A stretch of DNA of 64,000 nucleotides from Gerris lacustris. Lineage: Eukaryota; Arthropoda; Insecta; Hemiptera; Gerridae. The notes under the pieces are model-generated. The model ran no database searches. It was not told the DNA's origin and saw nothing but the letters and a program-made list of their open reading frames with translations. The stretch lies in the NCBI GenBank assembly GCA_951217055.1, contig OX578279.1, positions 23,180,173-23,244,172 of the forward strand. Direction: 5' to 3'. The first letter of the stretch is position 1, and each line of letters starts with the position of its first letter. This document shows, piece after piece, positions 35,111-47,465 of the stretch. The position numbers and the translations under genes are program-made.

Positions 35111-36599
35111 CATTATTTTATTATCATGTTACCATTCGGTTTTATGTGCCACAATAATGAACTATTTTTTATTAGATTGCAACAATCTTTTTTAATTTTT
35201 CACCAATTAAGTGAGTAAAATTAAACCCTTTAACAATCTAGTTAATCAAGAATCATTTCAAATCAGAGAATGAAATAAGAGAAGTCTATTCATAGATTGT
35301 AAGACACTGTTGCTGATGTACTTGACCTGCTAATGACAGTGTAGTCTGAAAGAGATCATCTACCAAGATAAACAAGAGTTGTTATCAAGATCTTCGAAAC
35401 AATAATATTAATGATGACATTGGTAGAGTCTGTCGAGTATATGAGAACTTTAGAAACAGGCCTTATTGGCAAAACCGATGGGAACTTCCTTTACATATTC
35501 AATAAGCCGATTTCCATAGACAATTTAATTTATGTTAACTGCGGCTGTTACAAAAAGATGAAATAATGTAAGTGGAGTTACTAAATGTACCGTGAATTTG
35601 TATTACACGATTACACGATATTATTTATTAGGTCGTATGGAATAATAATTATCAAATAATAACAACTACGACTAGTTAAAGGAAAACAAATCTTAGACGA
35701 TCAACTTTATTCAATATTCTCAACGTAAATTTACGTGGAGCAATTCATGTTATTCCTTAAAGATGACCTCTATAGATTCCTCCCATATCTCATATTGTAT
35801 CTATATGTATATTCACCTATCTATACATTCACTTTTGTTTAGAACAAGGTTTAATAATTAACAAATTTTAATAGAGCAAGAAAACAACTTCAGATGTTAC
35901 ATAGCATTAATTTGATTAGATGCCTGATAAAAGGAATGATTGCATCATTGGATCATAGATATTGATCAATTTTTCCCTTTGAGTTTTTAGTATGAGTAAA
36001 CACTGCAAACAACTAACTCAGTCAAAGAATGACAATAACTTGTATAATAATTTTACTGTTCTTAAATAAACAATTTCCCGCAGTTTCTATAAAACTAACT
36101 TAATAATAATATTAAAAAAAAAAAAAAACTCAAAATGCTAGCCACAAAGTCTGGGATTGGAGATATCTTTAAGGAACGAGTATTATTATAGTGGTTCAAT
36201 ATAATTTTAAAATAATGTTATTAGATCATAGTAACTTTATTTTTCTTCCGTAAAACAAACTTTGACTTCCTTAGCATAGGAAATAGTACGTTAATCCGGG
36301 ACTTTCGGTAATTCCACACGATCCTCCATGGAAAATGCATGCCCCCAACAATAAAAATATGTAGCAAATCATTCTCGCTGACCCTATAAGCAAAATTACA
36401 ACATGGAAAATGCACAGAAAAATGTAAATTTAAAAGATATTGTGTTCAGTATAGCCAACTGTTGGAAGCTGGAATGTACATATTTATGTGTGCTCATTGA
36501 CATACATATGTACACATTTTTCGTTCATGCTCTAAATTTAATTTATCCATACATAATTTTAACATAAATACAGTACCCGTACATACACTTTTTACTACT

Positions 36600-36722
36600 A
36601 TTACATACTTTTCTTTATAAAGGGTTTTATGTTATTTCTTTAGAAACCACGCTAATCCGAAAATTCCACTAATCCGGACAACCCCGAGCCTGAATTCGTC
36701 GGAATTAACGGGGTCCTACTGT
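36600..36722 (-). mobile_element. Possible pogo/Tigger-like element end
   Basis: The sequence ends GGGGTCCTACTG followed by TA. Its reverse complement, CAGTAGGACCCCGTTAAT, has the look of pogo/Tigger-type termini, with repeated CTAATCCG words just inside (36650-36680) and a related TTAATCCGGGACTTTCGG at about 36290. No matching left terminus was found, so only one end is credited. Confidence 0.4.
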
Positions 36723-36752
36723 ATATAGTTTATATAATAGAAATTCTATCAG

Positions 36753-36918
36753 CAGTGGCGTAACTATGGGCCCGCGCGGGCCACATGTGGGGGGCCCCCG
36801 GCGACAGGAGGCCCCCAATCCTTGAACGCAAGAGGTTTTTTTTTTCTTTGCTCGTCGATTTTCTTTGGCGAGGGGCCCCCAAAAATTTCTTGCGGTCAAT
36901 GGTCTAGCTACGCCACTG
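36753..36918. mobile_element. hAT-type MITE, 166 bp, perfect 8-bp target duplication
   Basis: The ends are CAGTGGCGTAACTA and TAGCTACGCCACTG, inverted repeats with one mismatch. The 8 bp outside the left end (36745-36752) and the right end (36919-36926) are both TCTATCAG. An 8-bp duplication with CAG...CTG ends is the signature of hAT transposons. The interior is GC-rich (GGGCCCGCGCGGGCC region), in contrast to the flanks, and has no transposase. The perfect duplication suggests a young insertion. Confidence 0.95.
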
Positions 36919-36926
36919 TCTATCAG

Positions 36927-37874
36927 AACATAACGTAATCCTAAAATCTTTAATAGTGCTTCTAATTAATAGTTTATTAACGGAAATGCTTAATAAGTAA
37001 AATACTCTAAGGTAAGACTTTTTGATCTCCTATACATTTCAACTAATTAATAGATAACTCTTATAGAATTTATATTCCCGAATATATACCACACCGTACT
37101 TACAAATACCTGCTTAAAAAACTTAATCTTAATTTTATATTAACACTATTTTATAAATAGTGCAAACTTTTATTAAAATCTGTTGGAAATATTAGAACAT
37201 TCCAATCGGATTGAGAGAAGAGATGAGTTAGTACAAGCAGGAAACAGTTCATTCTGGGTGACCTGATCTTACAAAATATTTTCTTTTTTTATATATTTAG
37301 ACAAAAAAGAGTTCAAGTTCAAATGAAGTCTAGAATACTTGGGGGAAAAGAGTTAGTTGCCAACAATAGCATTTTAAACTTTAGGCACATAACTAATATA
37401 CACATTTAAATTCCCCGTTCGTTTTTAGTTTTAAAAAGGGTTTTATTTTTTTTTAAGAAAAAGGCTGCCGGTTTTTAAAAAGACGTACGTTGATTCCATT
37501 TTAAGTTGACCTAGCCCTATTCATGACCACAGCATTAGAAGGAGTCTTTCATCCGACCAATAGTTTTGTTAAAGAATCCTTTAGAAACCTGTTAGCACCT
37601 GTTTAGAATTTTGAAAGAGAGAGTAAATAAATCTGTCTAGAAGATGTGGAGCCGGTCCGAAGCAGGTCCCTTTCGACTAAAATATTAGAGAGAGAAGAAG
37701 TGAAGGTAGAAATTATTGATACATGAAGGTACGAGCTTCGATTCTGACCAAGGACACAACGATTTTAATACAACTCTCTGTCCTTACCTGTTTATAATCA
37801 CGAGTTACACGACTAACTAGACTACCTATGTGTGAAATTAATAATAAACCATTACTTTCATATTTCATTGCTTT

Positions 37875-37876
<2 letters not shown>
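36927..37876. other. AT-rich non-coding stretch
   Basis: A GC-richer patch at 37450-37800 contains GCTTCGATTCTGACC (about 37735), a weak B-box-like word. No gene is supported. Confidence 0.4.

Positions 37877-37957
<81 letters not shown>
37877..37957. repeat. (AT)n microsatellite, 81 bp
   Basis: Uninterrupted AT dinucleotides; the Tyr-Ile frame across it is an artefact. Confidence 0.98.
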
Positions 37958-37958
<1 letters not shown>

Positions 37959-39190
37959 CTTTTATCTACGAGACCATAAAATATACGCTATATTCATACC
38001 TGAATAGAAGATTTACAGGCTAATAAATTATATATACTAAGCTGAACTATTATTTGTTCAGAACAAGCTGCGAGACAGTTTCATTCCTAAATTATAATTG
38101 GCAAAAACAAAAATAGTAAGCGATAAATAGGTAGCCTGAATTATAATAAAATATTATATAAAACATAAATTATAAATGCAAGGACTATAACTATCACTTT
38201 GGTACATGTAAAATCTTTATACAACATGACAAGACGTAGCCTTTTTTAATAGTAACTATTAATAATAATTAAAGACAAAATTGATAGCACTTCATGTCTT
38301 GAGCTCCAAATTTTTAATATTAAGGATAAATATGTATTAAATAAATATTTATATTTTCAAAAAGAGGATAAAAGGGCATCCAGGGATTAGAATTTTGGGA
38401 ATATCTAAGACAATAACCCTGAAAGCAATGTCTAGCATTATAAAATATTCAGGGATTGATTCCGAAAGAGAGAAAAATCCACAATATTAGTATATCAATC
38501 AAAAGAAAAGGAAATAAATAATTGTAATAGAATTAATCGAAAAAAACCCAGCGAAATAAGAAAAAATATGAGGCAATCAAAGAACTCAACATAAAAAAAT
38601 TAAGCATGCGAGTGACTTAAAACGACTTTTTAAAAGAGCCTGCTTCTTATTCTACACATAAACAAATTTAAATTAAATCCTAACGCAGTAAAACACGTAC
38701 TGAAAAAAAAAAAAAAAAAACCTATAGCCTAAAGGTATTTAAAATGTTTCTAAGAACGAGATGAAAGATGATTTTAAGAGATTGTTTACAAGCTAGTAAT
38801 ATGACAGGCCATTATGCAAAATTTGACAGCCTATATACATAAGAGAGCTTTAAAAACGAAAAACGAAATAAACTATAGTCTAATTTGCTTAGTTTTACAT
38901 TACTGTCGGGAAATTTCGGTTCGAGTGAACATCTTCAAACAAAACATTTTGCCTAAAGCTTTTCGGTGTTATTAGATACGCATGGTTCTTAACATGTTTT
39001 AGGTTTTCTGTTTTATTTTTTTCTCATCTTCAGTGACCTTTGTATAAATAAAAAAATTAATGTGATTTATAAAAGGATTTTTGATCGGGGTTATAATATA
39101 CAGAATACAAATATTTTAAAATAAAAAAAAGAATGGAAAAATATTAAGATTATATATGCAATATACAATTTTCTGAGTTAAGTAAAAAAA
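37958..39190. other. AT-rich non-coding stretch
   Basis: A-run at 38703-38720. No repeat or gene recognised. Confidence 0.5.
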
Positions 39191-39743
39191 AGTGTAGCAC
39201 ATAGCTTTCTCGCATCCTATCACGTGCTTTTAAAAGCCATTGTTGTCGCATTTATTAATTGTTTCCCTTGCTATTTCGATCTGTCAAAATTGTTTTGATT
39301 CTTTTCATGGATTAAAGTATCAATTTAGCAAAAGTTAAAGATCGCGTCGGTTGAAATAATTCTGCGGGCTACTTTCGACAAACCATCCAAATTTCATAAA
39401 AATCAAGTGAGTACTTTTTAAGATATAGGTTTAAATAAATGAATGTTTGTGCGCATGTTGAAGAGAAACAAATGGGAGCAGAAGGTTGAAACTTATATGG
39501 GACCAACAATGAGCTAATTATGGCCTACCATATAAATTTCAATAAAATCGGACGAGCAGTTTTTAAGATATGGTGGTTCGTAAAAATTTGCGACAGACGG
39601 ACAGACAGACACGGAACCAAAAATGTTCCCTGATGTCAGAAACGGATTTCTATCTTGTAATTTTTGAAATCGAAGATATAAATAATTTTCGATCAACAGA
39701 ACGATCACATTGCTACCGTCACCTTCGGTAAACTCGGAAGCAA
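39191..39743 (+). mobile_element. Family D element, full-length copy
   Basis: Left end GTGTAGCACATAGCTTTC, internal GCAAAAGTTAAAGATCGCG, AATGAGCTAATTATGGCCTA and ACAGACAGACACGGAACC, right end CTTCGGTAAACTCGGAAGC. It aligns along its length with 5985-6563. The minus frame at 39514-39708 is a reading of the repeat. Confidence 0.85.
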
Positions 39744-40996
39744 TACATTTATATATTTTACAAATATATTAATGCATAGTTAAAATGATAATGATAATAT
39801 GATCTTTATAAGAACACTATAAGTGCGATCTATGAAGTCGATCAGAAATAAAATTGTTAGTCGAACGAACCAAAACCGAGTATTAAGTAATAAATTGTAA
39901 AATAAAATATTACCAACAAAAATTAAATTAAATATTGTGTAGAAGACTCTATGGAATTAAAAAAAGAAGTAAAAAAAGGCAACCATTAATGCATACATCA
40001 TTTTGACATTTATTAACCAGAATATATAAATGCTTCAGCAGCTATCTTATTACAGCTGTGAAACAATATACAATATATTTATCTCATAAGCATAAACTGC
40101 TATTATTAGAAAGAAGGAAAACCAGTTCTACATATATCAGACACCCGCATACTATAATTATTATAAAGTCCTTTTTAATCAAGCATATTAAATTAGAAGG
40201 TATCATAAATAAATCTCTTTACTTTCTAGCATGTCTGCAATATACTTCCTTTGTTTAATATATTCTGTTTTCTCAAAAGCAAAAAAGAATGAAACAAGAA
40301 AAAATAAAAGAGACAAGAGAATAGATTATGAAATGTAATAGGAGTCAAGAACTTACTGGTCAGGACAATAAGAGATATAATGAGGACCTGAAGAAGGTTG
40401 GGTAAAGGACCAAGAAATATCCAAGGAGAAAAGTACCATTGGAAATACATTTATACAAGGACATGGTATATCATATTCCCTTCTTTAAAAGTACAAACAA
40501 ATAAGTAAGGACCTGAGAAACCCTATTAGGTAATATGGTTTATGTAAAATGAGGTAATACATTTTTTTTTTTTTTTTGAAGATGTACTTCAAAGAAGAAG
40601 AATATTTTGAGAGAAAAATAAATCCATAGAGAAATACGATATATTTCATGATGCAATCGATGTCAAGATGAGTTAGTTTTGTGTGTTTGACATTGTCGTT
40701 TATCTTTAAATACTAAGGATTTCAGAAGCAAACGTGACATTGATGTCATAATGGATTCTTTTTTTTAAATTTATTAATATTTTAATATCGAATGTGTGAC
40801 ATTGAAAAATAATAAAAAATTAAAGAAATATTAAAAGTGACAATCTATTAAGATAAATGGTCATAGAAATTTAAATATGTTAATCAAATGGAGAATATTT
40901 TAGTACCTATTGGATGAAAGAAAATATGTTTTCATTTTGTACTAGTTTTATTTCGGTCTTCATTAAAAATTTCGTATTCAATATATATTAATATTA

Positions 40997-41000
<4 letters not shown>
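39744..41000. other. AT-rich non-coding stretch
   Basis: Poly-T run at 40562-40577. The frames at 40058 and 40226 have AT-driven composition and no domain. Confidence 0.5.

Positions 41001-41059
<59 letters not shown>
41001..41059. repeat. (AT)n microsatellite, 59 bp
   Basis: Uninterrupted TA dinucleotides. Confidence 0.97.
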
Positions 41060-41063
<4 letters not shown>

Positions 41064-41581
41064 TTGTGTATATTAATACGTAGTATAAAGAGATGGGGTT
41101 TAAAATTATTTGAAAATAATTTTATAAAAATATATACAATGATAATGAGTCTTTTTAATGATCAGTGCTAAAAACTAAATGTTTTCTTAATAGCGAACCT
41201 AAATATTTTTTTAAATAGCGAACCCAAATATAACCATTGTAGGTAGAATATAAATTGGGGTAAAAAAAAAGTCAATATTATCAATAAAATAATTCAAGTA
41301 TTGAATATTAAAAGGTCATATCTACAACATTGATGACTTATCTAATAGAAATATTAAACTTTTAAACATTTTCTTCAATATATTCTTGTTTTATATTGAG
41401 TAAAATGAAGTTAAATCATACATTTAAAAAAAATATAAATTAGAATGGCATACAAATAGCTGAAAAGAAAAAAAAAACATATAAAGTGAACATAAAATCT
41501 TCTACTAATTCTTCAAAGTAGTAGTTTAGTAAATGTTCACTGCTAAATTTTCAGGATTCTTTGATAAACAAACACACACAA

Positions 41582-41587
<6 letters not shown>

Positions 41588-41653
<66 letters not shown>
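41588..41653. repeat. (AT)n microsatellite, 66 bp
   Basis: Uninterrupted TA dinucleotides preceded by ATATATGTAT. Confidence 0.97.
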
Positions 41654-41656
<3 letters not shown>

Positions 41657-42193
41657 GAAATAGAGTATAGTATAGAGTAACATAGTAAAGGAATTTTACT
41701 ACAATTTTTATTTATATTTCAGAAATAAAAATATAATTTGTAGATCAAAAGATGCGTGAAGGAATATAAAGTGACAGTACGAGATCCTTTTGCGAGAATA
41801 TTAATCCTAAATGCCAAGGATGGCTCATCCTCTAACCTTTTTTAAACTCTATTACAATAACACAATCTTTCATTTACTCAAATCCAGTTTTAAAAATATG
41901 TATATTTATTTTTTTATACGTGCTTGTTTTTTTATTTTTTTGGATGAACATTAAAAGAATATATATATATAATATATTTATTTTTACTTAAATATTTTAA
42001 AATTGTATAAAAACAACTAATATAATACCCACATATGTTCTTAATTAATGTTAATCACCTTGATTTTGTTTGGATAATTTCGTAGTAAATACTAAATAAA
42101 ATATTTCCTAAAAAAAAAATAAATAACAATCTTAATAAATAAAAAAAATATTAATATGGGAATAGTAAAATTGGCAAATTGAAATTAAATAAG
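41654..42193. other. AT-rich non-coding stretch
   Basis: Nothing recognised. Confidence 0.5.
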
Positions 42194-42394
42194 GTATTCT
42201 TTAGATTGTTTCTCCCGTTTTTGTTTTTTTAGAATATAAATGACCTTAACTAAATAATTATTAAGACCAAGGAATATCACACTTCTGTTTTTATAAGGAG
42301 AGTAATAGTCTAAAAAAGATCATTTCGTACACCTTCTTTGGATTGTTACTCCCCTCTGTTTTTTTCTATTAGGGGAGTAACAATTTAAAGATAT
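42194..42394 (+). mobile_element. Dimeric MITE family E, copy 3 (short form)
   Basis: Ends are TTCTTTAGATTGTTTCTCCC (about 42197) and AGGGGAGTAACAATTTAAAG (42371-42390). The inner outward-facing pair lies at about 42297-42353 with the spacer ATCATTTCGTACACC. It abuts a family D fragment at 42397. Confidence 0.8.
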
Positions 42395-42396
42395 GC

Positions 42397-42600
42397 TTGA
42401 AATAGGACCTACAATGGGCTAAATTATGACTTATCATCCAATTTTTATCAGAATCAGATGAGTATAGCTTTTAGGATATGATGTGAATCGTGAATCTCAT
42501 AAACGCGAACGGACAAAGGAACAGACTGTCACGAGACCAAAAATGTCCCTTGATGTCTGAAACGGATTTCTGTGTAGAATTTGTCAAATCTAAGTTAATT
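42397..42600 (+). mobile_element. Family D 3' fragment
   Basis: GACCTACAATGGGCTAAATT, ATGAGTATAGCTTTTAGGAT, then GAGACCAAAAATGTCCCTTG and ATGTCTGAAACGGATTTCTG match the right half of family D. It is truncated exactly beside the family E copy. Confidence 0.75.
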
Positions 42601-43660
42601 TTTTAATATTGGGTTAAAATACTCGTTCAAAATGTTGGAAAAATTTGAGTTTCAGATAACCAATCAATCATATTTACTTTAAAGGAAATTAATTAACAAA
42701 AAGAGAAAAATCATATTTAAATTGGCATATTATATAAACATAAAATAATTTGAAGGACATTCTATTACACTAATAAGGAACAAAAACGAAACTCTACGTT
42801 CAGTTAGCTATAGAAAAAAACGAATACTAAATACTAAATAGCTAAGTTAATAAACTTAATATACAGGTTGAGTTACATCATGAAGTCATTATCAGCACAA
42901 ACTATTACTTCTATGGCTTGTTATTTATCTATGGGTGCAGACTGTTAACATTACCGCCTACAAAGGTACAGGTTAGTGACTAGAGGCTAGGCGCTGCTTT
43001 GCGTGGCGGCTTATATATACTTCTCTGCTGTTATATCGAGCTAATGGGAGGGGCACCTTCACTTCAAAACTGTTTTAATACAAAACCTCAGGGCAGGTTT
43101 GACCTTGAGAAACAATCTATATTAGATATAGATATAGGACTTTTGTATTAACTTTAAATGTCATATACGTAGAGCACAATGTGAAAATAATAGCACACTA
43201 TTACAAAACATGATAAAATATGTACTTTATTAAATTAGATACACAAACCACTGTAGAAGGTAAATATAGATTACTTTTTAAATTGGACAGACAATAGAAA
43301 AGAATATTTTTAAAGGCTAGTTCCTTAAATTGGACTATGTTTCTCATTAAGACTTCCTTGATAACTAATTGAATTATATTGTTGTAGAGGCATTTTTTTA
43401 TTTAATTTATTATTCTTAGTTATTTTATATTACTATTCGATAAAAGTAATTTGAAGTAATTAAATTTATAGTTGTGGCCAAAACAAAATAAAAAAATGTA
43501 ACAGGCCTTCATTGTTACAGCCGAGCGAAAATAAGGTAATATAATTATAGACTCTCTCTATAATGATAAATCATACCATATGCATATTAATTAACTTCCC
43601 TTCAATACTATCAATGAGCTCAACTTATTAATTCTTGAATGATTTGCTAGGAATCGTTTT
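42601..43660. other. AT-rich stretch with a GC-richer island
   Basis: 42950-43060 is GC-richer (TAGAGGCTAGGCGCTGCTTT, then GTGGCGGCTTATATATAC). TTATATATAC at about 43011 looks like a TATA box, but no gene start follows. Unassigned. Confidence 0.35.
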
Positions 43661-43915
43661 TTAAGGCTCTACCGCCCTTTGAGGTTAGGAAAAACAGTAA
43701 AATTAAAATTATACTGGTTCTAAGCAAGATATCAAAAATCTAATCACAGGCTTCATTCCTAATTTTAATTCTGCACAATTTGAGCCCTATTTCAACTTCC
43801 TATGATAAATAGTATAGGCGCCATTTCAATACAACGATAAAACTCGTCTTGCATAGAACCAGTATAATTTTAATTTTACTTTTTTTCCTAACCTCAAAGG
43901 GCGGTAGAGCCTTAA
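43661..43915. mobile_element. Inverted-repeat element flanked by TTAA, about 247 bp
   Basis: Arms of about 70 bp: 43665-43731 (GGCTCTACCGCCCTTTGAGG...) and 43848-43911, its reverse complement with few differences. TTAA stands directly outside both ends (43661-43664 and 43912-43915). TTAA duplication is the piggyBac hallmark, but the GGCTC terminus is not a typical piggyBac end, and TTAA could be part of the palindrome. The minus frame at 43800-44021 crosses it and is not a gene. Confidence 0.75.
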
Positions 43916-44042
43916 GGAACCGAATCTTATGGATACCATGGATGTAAATGCCTTTTTGCAAAGTATTACAATTCTTGGAAAGTTTGAACCTAGATGAAAA
44001 CAATTTCATCAGTTGTTTCATGATATCATTTATATAATCGAG

Positions 44043-44312
44043 TTGTGTCCCGTCGGCGACGACTCACCTCGAAATTATTTGTTATGGCTAAGTTAAGGCA
44101 ACCACATTTATTCCAATAAAATTAAATGTTTGTTTTGATTTGTTGGTCTTTAAATAGATATAATCATTTATATACATAAATATCTAAATTTAGCGCGTTG
44201 GCCACGCGCTTAGTTATATATTAAGAAAAAAAAAGTAAAATTAAGTAAATTAATTTATATATTCATTTAAATAAGTTATTATATCTATTTTAGGGCTCGT
44301 AATAATATAAAT
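44043..44312 (+). repeat. Dispersed repeat family N, copy 2
   Basis: Counterpart of 31531-31770. It also contains GCGCGTTGGCCACGCGC (44192-44208), an inverted repeat that is lacking in copy 1. Confidence 0.75.
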
Positions 44313-44494
44313 AAATGTGAATAGACAATCATTTACAACAAAGATGGTCGAAGTCATTATTAATTAAATATTAGTTATAGATTTTGACAAATAACTGATT
44401 AATTATAATCTTTGAGTTTATTTTTATCTTTATAGCTAAATCAGTAAATTTTCACAAAAGATCGCTAGAAACAACTAATTTTAAAGGAATAACA

Positions 44495-44580
44495 CAAACT
44501 GTCTCTCCACGTAATTGAAATGACTTTAATATCAAAGCAGCTTTCAGCCTTCAAAAGGCCATCATCAGTGCCTAAGAGTA
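44495..44580 (-). repeat. Repeat tail with hammerhead-like motif (matches 16995-17160)
   Basis: On the minus strand: GGCACTGATGATGGCC, a short loop, GGCTGAAAGCTGC and, further on, TTACGTGGAGAGAC. The plus-strand copy at 17123-17155 shares the first two blocks; GTCTCTCCACGTAA there lies on the opposite side (about 17000), so the copies are rearranged relative to each other. Confidence 0.5.
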
Positions 44581-44746
44581 AACAACGAATTTCGAACTAA
44601 GCAAATAGTGTTGTTCCTTCAAGATGACCTCCATAGACGCTCCCACATCTAACAACTAATTTTAAAGTTCAGAATATCTCATTAAGTACAAAAGCTTCAT
44701 ACCTATTATTAACTCTTCATAATCAAAGCTGTGCAAAGGCTAATAA

Positions 44747-45300
44747 CACTGTTCTGCAAAAAAAGCTACAGAATGAATATGCCCTTTTCTAAAGCATTTT
44801 GGTGTGCTGAATCCGAATCTGAAGTCAAAATTTCTCCTATGCGTACAGTTTTCACGGAAAATTAGCGTAAAGTTCGAAACCATTGTGTTTTTGGGGGTAT
44901 TCGACCCAATTTTTCGCCCAAAGAAATTTGGTAAAAAAAATATATTGGGCGTTTGAATATCTTCAAACCATGAAAAACATGAATCTAAAGTAAAAAAAAA
45001 ATCTACTGACCTTACATTTTTAAGAAAATTTAAAAATAAGAACCAAAAAAATCTATTGCTTTTTCAGTTATATAACATGTGTATAGTGAAAAAAATACAT
45101 TTTTTTACGGCGAAAAATTGGGCCGAAAATCGATAACCCCCAAAAACACAATTATTCTGAAATTTGGGCGCGTTTTCCGGGAAAACTGTATTTATAGGAT
45201 AAATTTTGACTTCAGATTCGGATTCAGCAACCTCGAAAACATTAAGTTCAGATAAAGTTTTCTTGGAGCCCAAAAGTTCGTTAAATTTTGCAGAACAGTG
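44747..45300. mobile_element. Foldback-type TIR element, 554 bp
   Basis: The terminal repeats CACTGTTCTGCAAAA (44747-44761) and TTTTGCAGAACAGTG (45286-45300) are perfect inverses. Further inverse blocks lie inside: CTGAATCCGAATCTGAAGTC against GACTTCAGATTCGGATTCAG, GTGTTTTTGGGGGT against ACCCCCAAAAACAC, and CAATTTTTCGCC against GGCGAAAAATTG. The element was therefore once a long palindrome that has diverged. No transposase; the target duplication is unclear. The minus frame at 45064-45273 is a reading of one arm. Confidence 0.9.
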
Positions 45301-46423
45301 TATTTAGCTGTAAAAAATGATCAATTTTACAGCAGAAAAAATATATATATTTTTTTATAAATTCATAAGTGTCTCAAGTGTCTGAGTTAGTTAAAAATAT
45401 TTAAGTGAAGAGCAATTCTAAATTTCTCACTACCTGACTTCTAAATCAATAATTATAATCTATTTAACTGGACAGGGCAATTTTTAGTTAAATTTGGTGC
45501 AAAAAATGTGTTGCTTTTTTCTCCCCTTATTTGGCCTAGTTTTATAAATTATTTTTATAATAAGTACACTACTTAATTTATATTATTGTTTGTTGAACAA
45601 GGCATTTATGTAAATTGTCATTATTTAATTAAATAATTTCGTTATTATTTTAAAAGTTATCAAAAATTAAACGTTAAACGTTAATGAGGATAAATAAGAG
45701 AATACTAAATATGTTAAAGAACGGAAAGTAAAGCATAAATTTAGACCAAGCATACAATGAACCACAAATACACCTTGAAATCACATCTTTAATTACACTG
45801 GAAACAAAAAAAAGGGAAACAAATTATTCACTAACTACCGCTATATATACTTAATTCTTTTACTTAGAATGCAAATTTAGTATGTCAAGAACACATCACA
45901 AATGCGTTCTGAGACTTTCAACCCACAATACAAAAAAATACTATTATATATAATGAAGTTTCTTCGAAGTCTATTGTATAACGTCCTATTCGGAACTCAC
46001 ATACGTTAATGGAAATTTAATTACGTTAAATATATACAATTTTATGATTTAGATAAGTAGAATTTTATTTATTGCCGGAAAATAAGCGAATAAATATACA
46101 AATTAAAAATAAATAATCTATAATTATTGAAAAATTTTATCAGAGTGTATGAAAAAAATCTAGGAAATTCAAATTTAACGCTAGACATATCATTTACATG
46201 ATTTAATAAATTACAAAAATTAGTGCTTCTAATATTAAATACTAACTTCAAACCATTTATCGAAGGCAACACCATTGAGGCGAGATAAATACTGTAGTAT
46301 CGAAACACATCTAGTTCGATTATACAACACAACTATAATATCTAATATTATAAGAAAAGGAACTTGTAGTGGAAATAAAGATAATTTCTACTTATACTTC
46401 TATAATAATATATTTTCTTAGAT
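45301..46423. other. AT-rich non-coding stretch
   Basis: No repeat or supported gene. The minus frame at 46069-46332 has strongly AT-biased codons and no domain. Confidence 0.5.
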
Positions 46424-47103
46424 TACCGAAGGTAACAAAAGCTATGCGCTCGGAGACAAATGCTCTGAGACAGACGCTCTGAGGATTCAGAACGAAATGT
46501 CTAGGAATTAAAAAATTCCAAGACAGAAATCCTTTTCAGATATCAGGGAACAACAACTATATCTTTAAGCGTTCTAATCTGGTTTTAAGAAATTAAAAAT
46601 TTTTTGGAAAGTAGCCCACATATAAAATTAAATTGGAAATTAATATGGGGCCATATTAATTTCGACCGTCTGCGCTCTTCAAATTTTGCTAAATTTATAA
46701 TTTTATTCGTGAAAAAAAAAAAAATCAAAATAATTTTTACAGATTTAAATAAAAAATCCCGTCAAGAACTTGATAGCAAACTGCTAAACTCCCTTTTAGC
46801 AAGCCTCGAAGAAACCCTTCTTCGGTCATAAAAATTCATATTTCCTTCGTTGCTCGCTGTCTTCGATCAGCGAGCTAATTCGAATTTCAAGTTGTGAAGT
46901 TCGCACAATGTTTCCTCTTTTTGGTCTAAGCAATTTTACTTGTATACAGAATTTCAAATCTCTAGCTACAATAGATCGGGTTCCTTATGCTTTTGGTAGT
47001 TCGTCCTAAAAATGGGGAAAATTAAATAAATTAGATAATAACAACCATGATTATAGTACGCCATAAGATGTGAGGAAGCTATTTGCCACACTAATTGGGA
47101 GAC
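46424..47103 (-). mobile_element. Family D element, reverse copy, diverged
   Basis: The right terminus appears first in reverse (ACCGAAGGTAACAAAAGC at 46424). AGATATCAGGGAACAACAA lies at about 46540, and the left terminus appears in reverse as GCTATTTGCCACACTAATTG (47079-47098). The interior (46600-47060) is poorly conserved with other D copies. It contains a plus-strand frame (46604-46831) that I do not credit. Confidence 0.7.
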
Positions 47104-47319
47104 AATTGTATAGCACATATTTAGAATTATTATTTATTCTAGAATATTTAAGAAGGAATTGGATATGGGGTGTAATAAAATAATATTTTAAGATCGGGGA
47201 GGATGAGCAGTATCGCTGGTCTGAACATTTATATTTTAAAATCCGACTTTTCGAGTAAAATCATTTATTTTTTTGCAAATAATAAATATATCTAAAAGAA
47301 AGCAACCATGGAACTGGAC

Positions 47320-47465
47320 AGCTTCGAGGTAACGCTTAGAACTGAAACCACTGTCCAAATCCAAGTATGTATATTAATTGTTCGATCCCCAGAGATAGGA
47401 ACAATATTTTACCCTACTGATGTTATCGAATAGACGCGAGGCAAAGCTGTATGGTTAAATAGTTC
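47320..47465 (+). mobile_element. tRNA-derived SINE, copy 2
   Basis: B box GTTCGATCC at 47380-47388. Upstream, GGTAACGCTTAGAACTGAAA aligns with the head of the SINE at 23430. Downstream, ACCCTACTGATGTTATCGAA aligns with ACACTGATGATCTCATCGAG. More diverged than copy 1 and lacking a clear A-rich tail. Confidence 0.65.

Larger units (their letters stand above)
33804..36600. other. AT-rich stretch with a Penelope-like tail and a possible SINE
   Basis: Contains the hammerhead-like segment near 34565-34600, a possible minus-strand SINE at 35041-35110 and the unassigned frame at 34712-34981. The rest is AT-rich without recognised repeats. Confidence 0.4.

Noticed and set aside
36705..36899. Minus frame of 64 codons with Arg/Lys/Pro-rich text
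   Set aside because: It crosses the hAT-type MITE and its flanks; the composition comes from the GGGCCC-rich interior.
39514..39708. Minus frames with Cys/Val/Ser-rich text such as SVCPSV in several family D copies
   Set aside because: These are the reverse reading of the GACAGACAGAC stretch near the D right side; the repeat is non-coding.
43005..43020. TATA-box promoter (TTATATATAC)
   Set aside because: There is no start site, ORF or transcript-like structure downstream; such words are common in AT-rich DNA.
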